The notes beneath the pieces are model-generated. The model was not told the DNA's origin. It saw only the letters and a program-made list of their open reading frames with translations, and made no database searches. From Cupriavidus basilensis (GTDB taxonomy: Bacteria; Pseudomonadota; Gammaproteobacteria; Burkholderiales; Burkholderiaceae), in NCBI RefSeq assembly GCF_000832305.1, contig NZ_CP010536.1, positions 3,038,001-3,102,000 on the forward strand: a stretch of 64,000 nucleotides of DNA, in the 5' to 3' direction. The position numbers and the translations under genes are program-made. Positions 46,161 through 56,615 of this stretch are shown in pieces; position 1 is the stretch's first letter; each line of letters starts with the position of its first letter.

Positions 46161-47033
46161 TTATGCCACCGCATCCGCCGGCTGCTTCTGCAGCAAAGCC
46201 AGCAACTGCGCCAACTCATCCCGCAGCTTGCGACGATCGACAATCATATCGATCGCGCCCTTTTGCAACAGGAACTCAGCCCGCTGGAAGCCCTCAGGCA
46301 GCTTCTCGCGCACGGTCTGCTCGATCACGCGGGGACCGGCAAAGCCGATCAGCGCCTTGGGCTCGGCAATCACCACATCGCCCAGGAACGCAAAGCTGGC
46401 CGAAACACCACCCATGGTGGGATCGGTCAACACGCTGATGAACGGCAGCTTGGCGTTCGACAACTGGTTCAGCATGGACGTGGTCTTGGCCATCTGCAGC
46501 AGCGACAGCAGGCTTTCCTGCATGCGTGCGCCGCCCGTGGCGGTAATGCAGATGAACGGCACCTTCTGCTCCAGCGCCGCCTGGGCGCCGCGCACGAAGC
46601 GCTCGCCCACCACCGAGCCCATGGAGCCGCCCATGAATTCGAACTCGAAGCAGCTCACCACGACCGGAATGGTGTGGATGGCGCCGCCGATCACGACCAT
46701 GGCATCGGTCTCGCCGGTGTCGTCCATGGCGGCCTTGATGCGGTCCGGGTACTTCTTGGTGTCCTTGAACTTGAGCGCGTCGACCGGCAGGATTTCCTGG
46801 CCGATTTCATAGCGGCCTTCGGCGTCCAGCAGCCCGTCGAGGCGGGCGCGGGCGCGGATGCGCATATGGTGGTCGCACTTGGGGCAGACGTGGAGGTTGG
46901 CCTCGACGTCGGTCCGGTACAACACCGACTCGCACGACGGGCACTTGACCCACAGCCCTTCCGGAATGCCCTTGCGGGTGGAGGGGTCGGTCTGTTGAAT
47001 CTTGGGAGGGAGGAGTTTATCCAACCAGCTCAT
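46161..47033 (-). CDS. accD: Acetyl-CoA carboxylase carboxyltransferase subunit beta
   Basis: A 290-residue subunit that with AccA moves CO2 from biotin to acetyl-CoA, making malonyl-CoA. The N-terminal zinc finger has C31, C34, C50 and C53 (CPSCESVLY and CPKCDHHM). The crotonase-like core has [37 protein letters not shown] and [17 protein letters not shown], then [28 protein letters not shown]. Start [11 protein letters not shown] (47033). It follows trpA in the conserved order. Confidence 0.95.
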   Translation of the reverse strand: MSWLDKLLPPKIQQTDPSTRKGIPEGLWVKCPSCESVLYRTDVEANLHVCPKCDHHMRIRARARLDGLLDAEGRYEIGQEILPVDALKFKDTKKYPDRIKAAMDDTGETDAMVVIGGAIHTIPVVVSCFEFEFMGGSMGSVVGERFVRGAQAALEQKVPFICITATGGARMQESLLSLLQMAKTTSMLNQLSNAKLPFISVLTDPTMGGVSASFAFLGDVVIAEPKALIGFAGPRVIEQTVREKLPEGFQRAEFLLQKGAIDMIVDRRKLRDELAQLLALLQKQPADAVA

Positions 47034-47215
47034 GAAAGGCTCCTTTCGGCACATGCGCGGAACATGTCAGGCCGCGAATTTACCATGCCTGCGGTCCGCA
47101 GTCCCCGTTGCGCCGGGGCGATGCGCCTGTTGCGGCACAACGGCCGTCAAAATCAGTGTTTTTTGCTGCATTCACCACCCGTGCGTCGACACGGGCGGCG
47201 GCGCCTCAATCACAT

Positions 47216-48013
47216 TCAGGCATCCAGCGCCTGGCGGATTTCCGCGATGAACGACTGCAGCGATTGTACCGCCTGGCCGCGCGGCGCATCTTCCAGCAAT
47301 TGCACCAGGCGGCTGCCGATCACCACGGCGTCGGCCACGCTGCCGATCGTGCGCGCGGTCTGCGCGTCGCGGATGCCGAAGCCCACGCCCACCGGCAGGT
47401 TGGCATGGCGCTTGATCAGCGGAATGCGGGCGGCCACGCTGTCGAGGTCAATGGTGGCCGAACCGGTTACGCCTTTGAGCGACACGTAGTACAGGTAGCC
47501 GCTGGCCAGCTTGGCCACGGCTTCGATGCGATCGTCGGTGGAAGTCGGCGCCAGCAGGAAGATCGGGTCCATCTCGTTGGCACGCATCTGCGCGGCGAAG
47601 GACTCGCACTCCTCGGGCGGGTAGTCGACCACCAGCACGCCATCGACACCGGCGGCGCGCGCGGCCTTGGCGAAGGTTTCCTCGCCCATTCGCTCGATCG
47701 GGTTGGCGTAGCCCATCAGCACCACGGGCGTCGCCGCGTTGGTCTGGCGGAACTCGGCCACCCAGGCCAGCACCTTGGTCAGCGTCACGCCCTGCGCAAG
47801 CGCGCGCTCGGAGGCACGCTGAATCACCGGGCCATCGGCCATCGGGTCGGAGAACGGCACGCCAAGCTCGATCACGTCGGCCCCGCCCGCCACCAGCGCG
47901 TGCATCAGCGCGACGGTCAGGCCGGGCTCGGGGTCTCCAGCGGTGATGAACGGAATCAGGCCCTTCTTGTTCTGCGCGGCCAGCGCCGCGAAAGTCGTTT
48001 TGATTCGGGACAT
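47216..48013 (-). CDS. trpA: Tryptophan synthase alpha subunit
   Basis: A 265-residue TIM-barrel subunit cleaving indole-glycerol phosphate. With the start MSRIKTTF at 48013, the catalytic residues fall at E49 ([11 protein letters not shown]) and D60 (ADGPVIQ), as in the Salmonella enzyme; an ATG at 48019 that overlaps the methyltransferase stop is an alternative. [10 protein letters not shown] and LVVDYPPEE are conserved. It pairs with TrpB, although a DNA methyltransferase gene separates the two genes. Confidence 0.95.
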   Translation of the reverse strand: MSRIKTTFAALAAQNKKGLIPFITAGDPEPGLTVALMHALVAGGADVIELGVPFSDPMADGPVIQRASERALAQGVTLTKVLAWVAEFRQTNAATPVVLMGYANPIERMGEETFAKAARAAGVDGVLVVDYPPEECESFAAQMRANEMDPIFLLAPTSTDDRIEAVAKLASGYLYYVSLKGVTGSATIDLDSVAARIPLIKRHANLPVGVGFGIRDAQTARTIGSVADAVVIGSRLVQLLEDAPRGQAVQSLQSFIAEIRQALDA

Positions 48014-48015
48014 GG

Positions 48016-48924
48016 TCATTGAGCGAGAGTGGGCAGCGGTGTGGACGAGGCAGCCAGCAAGGGCTCATCGTTCGCGGCTGCGATGTTCAGGGTCGCGGGC
48101 GCTGCCTGCGGCGTAGTGATGCATGCCGCGACGCGCGCGCGCGCCACGTCGACATAATCGGGATTCATCTCGAAGCCGACGAAGCGGCGCCCGTGCAACG
48201 CGCAGGCGACGGCCGTGGTACCGCTGCCGGTGAACGGATCGAGCACCAGCCCGCCCGGCGGGCAGCTGGCCAGCACCATGCGCTGCACGATATGCAGGGG
48301 TTTCTGGGTCGGGTGATTGGCACGCTCCGGATCCTGCCGGTGGATGCGCGGCACGCTCCACAGGTCCTTCGGGTTATAGCCAACCTCCAGCCACTTCTTG
48401 CCCTCGAAGCGCGGACGGCTGCGCGCCTTCTTGGTCTCGGCGTCGTACGGCACGCGCACCGGGTCGAGGTCGAAGTAGTAGTCGCGGGCCCGGGCAAAAA
48501 AGCCGATGTTGTCGTGCACCGAGGAATACTTGCGCGTGGTGCCGCCCATGCTCGGCACGCGCCGGTCCCAGATGATCTCGTTGATCATGGTCAGGCGCTG
48601 CTTGAGCATCACGAACAACTCCGGCGAGTATTGCCAGGTGCAGAACAGATAGAGCGAGGCGCGCGGCGCCAGCTTGGGCACCACCGCATCGATCCAGCTC
48701 GCGGACCATTCCAGGTAGGCGTCCCCGGACAGGCGATCGGAGTCATTGCCGTAGTCCTTGCCCAGGCCATAGGGCGGATCAGCCACGATCAGGTCGATGG
48801 AGCCGTCGGCTATGCGCTTGATGCCCTCCAGCACGTCTTCCTGGTAGAGCGTCAGTTGCGGTGCGGCGATCGGCGCGGACGGGGCGCCGCCTTCAGCGGC
48901 GCCCGGCGGGAGGAAGTCGCGCAT
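48016..48924 (-). CDS. Orphan DNA methyltransferase inside the trp operon
   Basis: A 302-residue amino-methyltransferase of the beta-type order. The catalytic motif [15 protein letters not shown] is near residue 49, the target-recognition region is in the middle ([33 protein letters not shown]) and the SAM motif [14 protein letters not shown] is near the C-terminus, preceded by [13 protein letters not shown]. The Asp-Pro-Pro-Tyr fits N6-adenine or N4-cytosine methylation. Its ATG overlaps the trpB stop (TGATG) and its stop abuts trpA, so it is translated within the operon. No restriction gene is nearby. The Ralstonia homologue in this position has been tied to GTWWAC; the target here is inferred. 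Confidence 0.88.
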   Translation of the reverse strand: MRDFLPPGAAEGGAPSAPIAAPQLTLYQEDVLEGIKRIADGSIDLIVADPPYGLGKDYGNDSDRLSGDAYLEWSASWIDAVVPKLAPRASLYLFCTWQYSPELFVMLKQRLTMINEIIWDRRVPSMGGTTRKYSSVHDNIGFFARARDYYFDLDPVRVPYDAETKKARSRPRFEGKKWLEVGYNPKDLWSVPRIHRQDPERANHPTQKPLHIVQRMVLASCPPGGLVLDPFTGSGTTAVACALHGRRFVGFEMNPDYVDVARARVAACITTPQAAPATLNIAAANDEPLLAASSTPLPTLAQ

Positions 48925-50117
48925 CAGAGGGTCAGCCCCGAACGCTCGGCCACGGTATGCATATCCTTGTCGCCACGGCCGGACAGGTTCACCAGCAGCA
49001 GCTTGTCCTTGGGCAGCGTGGGCGCGAGCTTGCAGGCGTAGGCGATGGCGTGACTGGACTCCAGCGCCGGGATGATCCCTTCGATGCGGCAACAGTCGTG
49101 GAAAGCCTTGAGCGCCTCCTCATCGGTGATCGGGACATACTCGGCGCGGCCGATATCCTTGAGCCATGCGTGCTCGGGGCCTACGCCAGGATAGTCCAGG
49201 CCGGCGGAGATCGAATGGGTCTCGATGATCTGGCCGTTGGCGTCCTGCAGCAGGTAGGTGCGGTTGCCATGCAGCACGCCCGGCGTACCGCCGATCAGCG
49301 CGGCGGCGTGGCGGCCGGTTTCCAGGCCGTCGCCGGCAGCTTCCACGCCGATCAGGCGCACATCCTTGTGCTCGATGTACGGATAGAAGATACCCATGGC
49401 ATTGGAGCCGCCGCCTACGCAGGCGATCACGGCATCGGGCTGGCGGCCCGTCATTTCCGGCATCTGCACCTTGGCCTCTTCGCCGATCACGCACTGGAAG
49501 TCGCGCACCATCATCGGGTAAGGATGCGGGCCGGCCACGGTGCCGATGATGTAGAAGGTGTTCTCGACGTTGGTGACCCAGTCGCGCATGGCTTCATTGA
49601 GCGCGTCCTTGAGGGTCTTGGAACCGCTTTCCACCGGCACCACGGTGGCACCCAGCAGCTTCATGCGGTAGACGTTGGCGGCCTGGCGCTTGACGTCTTC
49701 CGAGCCCATGTAGACCACGCACTCCATGCCGAAACGCGCGGCGATGGTCGCGGTGGCCACGCCATGCTGGCCGGCGCCGGTCTCGGCGATCACGCGCGGC
49801 TTGCCCATGCGCTTGGCCAGCAGTGCCTGGCCGATCACGTTATTGATCTTGTGGGCGCCGGTGTGGTTGAGGTCTTCGCGCTTGAGATAGATCTGCGCGC
49901 CGCCGAGCATCTCGCTCCAGCGCTGTGCGTGATAGATCGGCGAGGGGCGGCCGACGAAATGCTTCAGCTCGCGGCGGTACTCCGCGTCAAACTCGGGATC
50001 CTTCTGGAAATGCGCATAGGCTTCGCGCAGTTCGTCCAGCGCGTGCACCAGGGTCTCGGATACAAAGGAACCACCATAGGGGCCGAAATGGCCACGGGAA
50101 TCGGGCAGGTCGTACAT
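48924..50117 (-). CDS. trpB: Tryptophan synthase beta subunit
   Basis: A 397-residue PLP enzyme joining indole and serine. The PLP lysine is K90 in [34 protein letters not shown] and [15 protein letters not shown] (phosphate loop) are signatures. It starts [16 protein letters not shown], typical of the classic TrpB1. The stop overlaps the following methyltransferase start by one base. Confidence 0.96.
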   Translation of the reverse strand: MYDLPDSRGHFGPYGGSFVSETLVHALDELREAYAHFQKDPEFDAEYRRELKHFVGRPSPIYHAQRWSEMLGGAQIYLKREDLNHTGAHKINNVIGQALLAKRMGKPRVIAETGAGQHGVATATIAARFGMECVVYMGSEDVKRQAANVYRMKLLGATVVPVESGSKTLKDALNEAMRDWVTNVENTFYIIGTVAGPHPYPMMVRDFQCVIGEEAKVQMPEMTGRQPDAVIACVGGGSNAMGIFYPYIEHKDVRLIGVEAAGDGLETGRHAAALIGGTPGVLHGNRTYLLQDANGQIIETHSISAGLDYPGVGPEHAWLKDIGRAEYVPITDEEALKAFHDCCRIEGIIPALESSHAIAYACKLAPTLPKDKLLLVNLSGRGDKDMHTVAERSGLTL

Positions 50118-50244
50118 GAGTCAGCTCTTCTGAACAGGGCCCTTGCCGTTCTGGCAGGGGCCCGATGTCGTTAGGGTCGTGCGCGGGGCAGGTGCGGTTT
50201 GCGGGGGATATGCGGGAGGCCGAGCGCCTGGACGGCAACTTGAC

Positions 50245-50946
50245 TCACCCGGCATCCGCGCTGCGCACCGCGCGCACAAAGGCGGCAATCCTGGCGTGGT
50301 CTTTCACGCCTTTGGCAGCCTCCACGCCGCTGCTTACATCGACAGCGTAGGGCCGCACGCGCTCAATCGCGCCAGCGACGTTTTGCGCGTTCAACCCACC
50401 ACTCAAAACGATCCGAGGAGCGGCGCTTGCGGTCGGGTTGTGGGTGGGCGCAAGCCATGTCGGGGGTATCAGGGTCCAGTCGAAGACGTGCCCGCCACCG
50501 CCGTAGCCTTCGACGAAGGCATCAAGCAGCAAGGCAGCGGCATCACGATGCAGATCCGCGAATTCTACCAAATCGAGGCCCGGCTGCACGCGTGCCGCGC
50601 GCAGAAACGGCAGCCGGCAGCGCTGGGCCACCAGGGTGCAGTCCTCGGGGCGCTCGTCGCCGTGGAATTGCAGTAGCGTAAGCGGCACACGCTCCACCAC
50701 ATGGGCAATATGGTCGGCCTCGGCATTGACGAACAGGCCCACCACCGACACGAAGGGGCCAGCGGCTTCGGCCAGCGCTGCGGCGCGTGCCACCTCGACA
50801 AAGCGCGGGCTGCCCGGATAGAACACCAGGCCGATCGCGTCGGCGCCGGCATCGACCGCGGCGCGGACGTCTTCCTCGCGCGTCAGCCCGCAGATCTTGA
50901 TGCGGGTGCGGCGCGGCACGCTGCCGGCTTCAGGCAACAGGGTCAT
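50245..50946 (-). CDS. trpF: Phosphoribosylanthranilate isomerase
   Basis: A 233-residue TIM-barrel enzyme of tryptophan synthesis. The catalytic cysteine is in [13 protein letters not shown] and the aspartate in [17 protein letters not shown] and IVLSGGLN are conserved. The start MTLLPEAGS (50946) overlaps the truA stop by 17 bp, suggesting translational coupling; an upstream ATG at 50961 is possible. The 127-bp gap to trpB has no gene. Confidence 0.94.
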   Translation of the reverse strand: MTLLPEAGSVPRRTRIKICGLTREEDVRAAVDAGADAIGLVFYPGSPRFVEVARAAALAEAAGPFVSVVGLFVNAEADHIAHVVERVPLTLLQFHGDERPEDCTLVAQRCRLPFLRAARVQPGLDLVEFADLHRDAAALLLDAFVEGYGGGGHVFDWTLIPPTWLAPTHNPTASAAPRIVLSGGLNAQNVAGAIERVRPYAVDVSSGVEAAKGVKDHARIAAFVRAVRSADAG

Positions 50947-51754
50947 TGGCAAACACTCCATGAAACAGGCTGGCGGCCGTGTCGGCGACCGGGATCTGGT
51001 ACTGCTCAGGATACTTCACCCCGGCCAGGTAAAGGCCGTCGGGCATGAAAGTGGGCGCGGCCTTGGCGCGATTGCGCCCTGCCAGCACTTCGGCCAGCCA
51101 CTCCGGCGGGTTGCGTCCCCGCCCTACCGCCACCAGGCAACCCATCAGGTTGCGCACCATGTGGTGCAGGAAGGCGCTGGCGCGAAAGCGCACGAACAGC
51201 CAGTCGCCGTCGGCCTTCAAGGTGATGTCGTACATGGTCTTGACCGGCGACTTCGCCTGGCACTCGGCGGCGCGAAATGCCGAGAAATCGTGCTCGCCCA
51301 GCAGGCAGCCCGCGGCCGTGCGCATGGCGTCGACGTCCAGGCCCTTGCCTGGCGGCAGCATCAGGTAGCCTGCCCTGCCGTGCACCAGCGGCACACGGTG
51401 CGGCCCCACGTAGAGCGCGTAGTAATACATGCGCTCGAAGGCCAGGAAACGCGCATGGAAGCTGTCGTCCACCGGCTTGGCCCATTGCAGCGAAATGCTG
51501 GGCGGCAGGAAGGCGTTGACGCCGCGTACCCAGGAAAACGGTTCGCGCGTCAGCTCGGTGTCGATGTGGATCACCTGGCCGAGCGCGTGCACGCCGGTAT
51601 CGGTGCGGCCCGCCACTGTGGTCAGCACGCGGCTGCCGGCGAACTGCCCGATGGCGTCCTCGAGCCGGTCCTGCACCGTATTGCGGTGCGGTTGCGACTG
51701 CCAGCCTGAGAAGGCGGCGCCGTCATAGTGGAGGCCGAGGGCAATGCGGGTCAT
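50930..51754 (-). CDS. truA: tRNA pseudouridine(38-40) synthase
   Basis: A 274-residue enzyme modifying positions 38-40 in the tRNA anticodon arm. It starts [21 protein letters not shown]; the catalytic aspartate is D52 in [14 protein letters not shown]. The C-terminal [24 protein letters not shown] is a family signature. It heads the truA-trpF-trpB group downstream of fimV and is separated from fimV by a terminator. Confidence 0.94.
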   Translation of the reverse strand: MTRIALGLHYDGAAFSGWQSQPHRNTVQDRLEDAIGQFAGSRVLTTVAGRTDTGVHALGQVIHIDTELTREPFSWVRGVNAFLPPSISLQWAKPVDDSFHARFLAFERMYYYALYVGPHRVPLVHGRAGYLMLPPGKGLDVDAMRTAAGCLLGEHDFSAFRAAECQAKSPVKTMYDITLKADGDWLFVRFRASAFLHHMVRNLMGCLVAVGRGRNPPEWLAEVLAGRNRAKAAPTFMPDGLYLAGVKYPEQYQIPVADTAASLFHGVFANDPVA

Positions 51755-51844
51755 GGGGCGGAAATTGACGACGGAAATAGACGATCAACGGAAGCTAGCG
51801 AAAACGGCGCGGCGCCGATGAAAAACGCCCGGCTGCCGGCTCGC

Positions 51845-51883
51845 AAAAAACAAATGCGCCGGGAGCCACGCTCCCGGCGCATT
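51845..51883 (-). terminator. fimV terminator
   Basis: On the leftward strand a 14-bp perfect stem (AATGCGCCGGGAGC with its complement) with a GTG loop is followed by TTTGTTTTTTG, about 60 bp after fimV. Confidence 0.9.
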
Positions 51884-51941
51884 GGTGGCGAGCCGCCGGG
51901 CGCATCGCTTGCGCACAGCCCGCCATTCTACAGCTTGCCTG

Positions 51942-54824
51942 TCAGGCCACGTCCCGCAGCAAAGTCTTGGCTTCAGTCAGCAGCGGGTCCTGCGACTGCT
52001 CCACCACTTCCTGCAGCAACTCCCGCGCGCCTTCCTTGTCACCGATCTCGATATAGGCGCGGGCCAGGTCGAACTTGATCTGCATGTCGCGGCCACCATC
52101 GGCAGAGTCGGCCGACAACGTGCTCGGCGAGATGCCGCGCGCCGTGTCGAGCCCGCTTTCCGCACTCACGCGGGACAGATCGATTGGCTCGGACAGCTTG
52201 CCATCGCGCAGCATGGTCGGCGCCGGCAGGGACGAGCCAAACGAGGAACGGGTCTCTTCATGCGCTTGCGCCGGGCTGTCGGCACGCGCGTCGGCATGGC
52301 CCGCCGGACTGAGGTCCAGCGAGATGCCGGACATGTCGAAGTCGAGCGGACGGCTACGCGTGGGCGTATCCAGCGCCGGGATGTCGCCATGACCGTCATG
52401 ACCGTCATGACCACCGATGCCATGGGTCTCCGGCAGATCCAGGCCAAGGCCATCGTCCAGGCGCGCGGCTAGCGCCGAAGGCACCGCCTCGCCATTGCCG
52501 AACACACGCGAGGCGGACTCGGGCGCGGTGATCGGCGCACCGGCTGCCGGCGCGGGGAACCCATCCAGCGGCAGCGCAAAGTCTGCCAGGTCCGCCAGCG
52601 GGGTTTCGCGCGGTGCCGCCGCCAGGTCTTGTGACGGATCGTGGGTGCGCCACTGGTCGGCCGGCAACGTGGTGGTGTCAACCGACGCGACATCGGGCGC
52701 CACGCTCAAATACAAGGCGTTGTTCGGATCGAGGCTACGCCCCATCTCCGCTGCCTGTGTCCACTCCGCCCCGTGTCCTCCGGTCTGGGCGAACATTTCT
52801 TCTGCAATCACGCGAAAACCTTCCACATCCTGACGAGTGTTGTAAATCTCCATGAGCTTCAGACGGATCGCCTGGCGCTCAGGGTTTTGCTGCAGGGCTT
52901 CGCGCAGGATTTCCTCGGCCTGCACATCGCGCCCGTAGGCGATATAGACGTCGGCCTCGGCGATCGGATCGACCTCGTTGGCTTCCGCGGCATTGTTGCC
53001 AATGCGGAAATCCGCGCCGAACACGCTGTGCTGCGAGGTGTCCACGCTCTGCCCGCCCGCGGTGCCGAACAGCGAATTGCCGCCGGCCATGACGGTGCTT
53101 TCCTGCGACAGGATGCTGTCCCCGAAGGCCGCGCCGTCGCTGGTCTTCTGTTGCTGGCGCCGGCGATAGATCGCGTAGCCGCCCAGCAGGGCAATCAACA
53201 GTCCGCCGCCTGGCAGCAGCATCGGATTGGCCAGCAGGTCTTCGATAAACGACGGCTGTGCCACCGGCGCGGGCTGCGTCACGACAGGCGGGCGCTTGGC
53301 GGCAGGCGTGGAAGCGGCAGCAGGCTTGGCGGCAGCCGCAACGGTGGCGTCCGCGGCATTCGCGCCGGCACTACTGGCGCCGGCGGGGGCCGCAGGCGCG
53401 GACGCCGGGGATGCTGCGAGCGGCGCCGCCGCTGCCGCTGCCGCAGCCGTGGCGCTGGCCGTTGCCGGGGCCGGTGCGGCTGCGTCGGCCTTGGCGGCCT
53501 CAGCCGGAACCACGGCAGGTGCAGCAGCCGGGGCTGCAGGGGCCGCGGCCGAGTCCTTGCCCGCCCCCTTCTGTACCTGGGCCAGCTTGGCGATCTCGGC
53601 GTTCTTCAGCTCGACCAGCCGCTGCATGTCGTTCACGTTCTTCTCAAGCTGCGCGAGGCGTGCCTCGGCTTCCTTGAGCTGCCGTTCCTTGGCGATATTG
53701 GCTTCGGTTGCCGCGGCGGCAGCAGCCTGGCTGCCACGATCCGGCTTGCTGAGCTTGAGCTCGTCGCGTGGGCCGGCGGCCGGTGCGGCCTGTTCCTGCA
53801 CGCGCGCGGTGACGTTGCCCGACTGCTCGCGGCCACTGCCGGCCTCGACCGAGCGCCCCGCCGCCGCCGTCGCCAGGCGGCTGCGGTAAGCGTCGAAGCC
53901 CTGCGTGCGCGCCACCACTTCGCGGCGCGCCGCGCGGGGCGTGACCGATTGCGCTTCTTGCTGGCTAGGCACCTTGAGCACGGCACCCGCCTTGAGGCGG
54001 TTCATATTGCCGCCGACGAAGGCGTTCGGATTGTTGCGATAAAGCGCGACCAGCATCTGGTCCAGGGATACCGAATCCTGTCCCTGCGACGCCTCGCCGG
54101 CGATGGCGGAGAGGTTGTCGCCGCGCTGCACGGTGTAGGTACCGCCAGCCGCGGCAGCGCCGTCCGCGACAGCCTGCGTAGCGGCGCGGTGCGGACGTGG
54201 CGCTGGCGCCTTGGCCTGGGGCCGTGGCGCCGGGCTGGCTGCTGCGGGAGTCGGGGCCTGCACCGACGGCGCGGGCACGGGTGCGGCGCTTGGCGCGGGC
54301 GCCGCCGGGCTGGTGGCGCCGGATTCGTCGGGCGTGCCCGCCTGCACTACCGTGGCAGGCGAGAAAGTCTGGTTGGAAGGCTTGGCCCCTGCCGGATCCA
54401 GCAGGAAGGTGTACGCGCGCGACACCTTGCCGCTCGCCCATGTCATGTCGACCAGGATGTCGACAAAAGGCTCGCTGACCGGCTGGGTTGACCGGACCCG
54501 TGCCACATAGCTCCCGTTGGGCCGGCGCTCGACCTGCAGCCGCAGGCTGCTGACCGCGGGCAGATATGTCAGGCCGGCCTTGGCATACGCATCGGGCGAC
54601 GCCAGCTTGACGGCCAGGCCGTCCGCTTCTTCCGCACTGACGCCACTAATATCAATTTCCGCTTGCAGCGGCTGACCCAGATTCGACTGTACCCGTAATT
54701 GCCCGAACCCCGCGGCATAAGCGGCTGGCTGCGCGAGCAGCAAACCGAGTGCCGTGAAGGCCAGCGTTGACCAGCGCTGGCGGGCGGTAGGCGCATCTTT
54801 CCGGCGATGTTGGCTCACACTCAC
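51942..54824 (-). CDS. fimV: FimV/HubP-type polar landmark protein
   Basis: A 960-residue protein starting with GTG at 54824 behind GGAG. It has a signal peptide (TLAFTALGLLLAQPAAYA, then AGFGQLRVQSNLGQPLQAEIDI), a periplasmic domain to about 150, a Pro/Ala linker, a LysM domain from about 228 (YTVQRGDNLSAIAGEASQ), a coiled coil near 375-420, an Ala-rich linker, a transmembrane helix at about 533-555 (LPGGGLLIALLGGYAIYRRR), and a cytoplasmic acidic half with a TPR (ADVYIAYGRDVQAEEILREAL) and a C-terminal FimV motif (KFDLARAYIEIGDKEGARELLQEVV). FimV organises poles, twitching motility and chemotaxis. It is upstream of truA, its usual position. Confidence 0.92.
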   Translation of the reverse strand: MSVSQHRRKDAPTARQRWSTLAFTALGLLLAQPAAYAAGFGQLRVQSNLGQPLQAEIDISGVSAEEADGLAVKLASPDAYAKAGLTYLPAVSSLRLQVERRPNGSYVARVRSTQPVSEPFVDILVDMTWASGKVSRAYTFLLDPAGAKPSNQTFSPATVVQAGTPDESGATSPAAPAPSAAPVPAPSVQAPTPAAASPAPRPQAKAPAPRPHRAATQAVADGAAAAGGTYTVQRGDNLSAIAGEASQGQDSVSLDQMLVALYRNNPNAFVGGNMNRLKAGAVLKVPSQQEAQSVTPRAARREVVARTQGFDAYRSRLATAAAGRSVEAGSGREQSGNVTARVQEQAAPAAGPRDELKLSKPDRGSQAAAAAATEANIAKERQLKEAEARLAQLEKNVNDMQRLVELKNAEIAKLAQVQKGAGKDSAAAPAAPAAAPAVVPAEAAKADAAAPAPATASATAAAAAAAAPLAASPASAPAAPAGASSAGANAADATVAAAAKPAAASTPAAKRPPVVTQPAPVAQPSFIEDLLANPMLLPGGGLLIALLGGYAIYRRRQQQKTSDGAAFGDSILSQESTVMAGGNSLFGTAGGQSVDTSQHSVFGADFRIGNNAAEANEVDPIAEADVYIAYGRDVQAEEILREALQQNPERQAIRLKLMEIYNTRQDVEGFRVIAEEMFAQTGGHGAEWTQAAEMGRSLDPNNALYLSVAPDVASVDTTTLPADQWRTHDPSQDLAAAPRETPLADLADFALPLDGFPAPAAGAPITAPESASRVFGNGEAVPSALAARLDDGLGLDLPETHGIGGHDGHDGHGDIPALDTPTRSRPLDFDMSGISLDLSPAGHADARADSPAQAHEETRSSFGSSLPAPTMLRDGKLSEPIDLSRVSAESGLDTARGISPSTLSADSADGGRDMQIKFDLARAYIEIGDKEGARELLQEVVEQSQDPLLTEAKTLLRDVA

Positions 54825-55150
54825 CTTGTGCTCCGTTGTGTTCTAGTAGTGAAATTAACTTAACATCAATGGTTTAGCGCAGCAAGTTAGCGTCCTGACT
54901 GAGCCCCGCGCCAACTCGTACGGGCGTGCGGATGACCGCCCCGCAGCCCGGCATATGCCGCCTGTATTGTGACGCAACGCCGGGAAAAATAGGCGGCTGG
55001 GCGTGACAACGCCGCGCACAGGCGCGGCGTTGTTATCAAAGCCCGTGGTTTCTGTTGCCTGGCTGCAACGGAACCGCGGAGGCCTTGCGCGGAGCCTCAA
55101 GACATGGACTAAGACATGACTCAAGCGCTCCTTGGGAGCAAGTCCCTGGC
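54825..55150. other. fimV promoter region and hairpin after asd
   Basis: 326 bp between the asd stop and the fimV start. A 12-bp perfect stem, ACAACGCCGCGC with its complement, lies at 55006-55033 with an ACAG loop but no T run; it may end the asd transcript. The part at 54845-54895 is AT-rich and probably holds the fimV promoter. No gene is seen. Confidence 0.5.
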
Positions 55151-56287
55151 TCAGGCTTCGATCAGGATGCGCAGCATACGACGCAGGGGCTCGGCGGCGC
55201 CCCACAACAGCTGGTCGCCAACGGTGAAGGCCGAGAGGTATTCCCCACCCATCTGCATCTTGCGCAGGCGCCCCACCGGAATGGTCAGCGTGCCGGTCAC
55301 GGCGGCCGGCGTGAGGTCGGTCATGCTGGCCTCACGGGTATTCGGCACCACCTTGGCCCACTGGTTGTTCTCGGCCAGCATGGCTTCGATCTCATCGAGC
55401 GGCACGTCGCGGCGCAGCTTGATGGTCAGCGCCTGCGAATGGCAGCGCATGGCGCCAATGCGCACGCACAGGCCGTCCACGGCGATCGGCGCGGCGCCGG
55501 TCGCGCCCAGGAAGCCTTCGCCGCGACCCAGGATCTTGTTGGTCTCGGCGCCGGCCTTCCATTCTTCCTTCGACACGCCGTTGCCCAGATCCTTGTCGAT
55601 CCAGGGAATCAGGTTGCCAGCGAGCGGCACGCCGAACTGCTTGGTTTCGTCGGCGGACAGGCCGTGCTGGGTTGCCAGGATGGTGCGGTCGATTTCCAGG
55701 ATGGCCGATGCCGGGTTATCCAGCAGCGACTTGACCGACGCGTTGAGCGTGCCGAACTGCGTCAGCAGCTCGCGCATGTGCTGCGCGCCACCGCCCGAGG
55801 CAGCCTGGTAGGTCATGGACGTCATCCAGTCGATCAGGTCGTGCTGGAACAGGCCGCCCAGGCCCATCATCATGCAGCTGACCGTGCAGTTGCCGCCGAT
55901 GAAATTCTTGACGCCCTTCGCCAGCGCGTCCTTGATGACACCAAGGTTGACCGGATCCAGCACGATGATGGCATCGTCCTTCATCCGCAGCGAGGACGCC
56001 GCGTCGATCCAGTAGCCCTTCCAGCCAGCTGCGCGCAGCTGCGGGAAAATCTCGTTGGTGTAGTCACCGCCCTGTGCGGTGAGGACAACGTCGCACTTCT
56101 TCAGCGCTTCGATGTCGTTCGCGTCCTTGAGCTTGGTTTCATTCTTGGCCATGGCCGGAGCCTGGCCGCCAGCGTTGGACGTGCTGAAGAATACGGGCTC
56201 GATATGGTCGAAATCGCGCTCTTCCTGCATGCGTTGCATCAGGACGCTGCCGACCATTCCTCGCCAGCCGACGAGACCTACAATCAT
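55151..56287 (-). CDS. asd: Aspartate-semialdehyde dehydrogenase
   Basis: A 378-residue enzyme reducing aspartyl phosphate for lysine, threonine, methionine and diaminopimelate synthesis. It starts [17 protein letters not shown] (56287) behind GAGG. The active-site cysteine is C134 in [16 protein letters not shown] and the histidine is in [16 protein letters not shown]. The sequence and length fit the Gram-negative Asd group. It lies between fimV and leuB; a terminator separates it from leuB, so it has its own promoter in the 286 bp upstream. Confidence 0.95.
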   Translation of the reverse strand: MIVGLVGWRGMVGSVLMQRMQEERDFDHIEPVFFSTSNAGGQAPAMAKNETKLKDANDIEALKKCDVVLTAQGGDYTNEIFPQLRAAGWKGYWIDAASSLRMKDDAIIVLDPVNLGVIKDALAKGVKNFIGGNCTVSCMMMGLGGLFQHDLIDWMTSMTYQAASGGGAQHMRELLTQFGTLNASVKSLLDNPASAILEIDRTILATQHGLSADETKQFGVPLAGNLIPWIDKDLGNGVSKEEWKAGAETNKILGRGEGFLGATGAAPIAVDGLCVRIGAMRCHSQALTIKLRRDVPLDEIEAMLAENNQWAKVVPNTREASMTDLTPAAVTGTLTIPVGRLRKMQMGGEYLSAFTVGDQLLWGAAEPLRRMLRILIEA

Positions 56288-56573
56288 GACTAACCTCGGA
56301 TGTGATTTGAACTTCCCCGCGCTTTCCTCGCCCGACGTGACTGCGCGGGGAAGACGAGCAGGCACGACGAACGATCTAGCCGATCGTTTTGGTAGTAATG
56401 GTTTTAATCGTCGTTGCGGTAAGCGGGTGGCCGTGCGAACCCAGGCCAACCGGGCTGCGGGTAGCAACCGGGGCGGCGATGGCAGTCGAGGGGGACTGGA
56501 AGATTCGGACCATTCGCAAAGTCTACACGATTTTGTGGCGCTGCCACACGGGGGAAATCGGGGACAAATGAAA
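56288..56573 (-). promoter_or_regulatory. asd promoter region
   Basis: 286 bp between the leuB terminator and the asd start. It contains an AT-rich stretch at 56385-56415. No gene was found; a frame at 56389-56571 on the other strand is of poor quality. Confidence 0.35.
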
Positions 56574-56601
56574 GAAAAGGCGCCGCATGCGGCGCCTTTT
56601 C
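56574..56601. terminator. leuB terminator
   Basis: A 13-bp perfect stem (GAAAAGGCGCCGC with its complement) with an AT loop, 15 bp after the leuB stop, with A/T runs on both sides. Confidence 0.92.
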
Positions 56602-56615
56602 AACTTTGATGCGGC

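Noticed and set aside
47170..47200. Terminator after trpA
   Set aside because: A CCCGTG/CACGGG hairpin exists, but no T run follows on the leftward strand; trpA-accD read-through seems likely.
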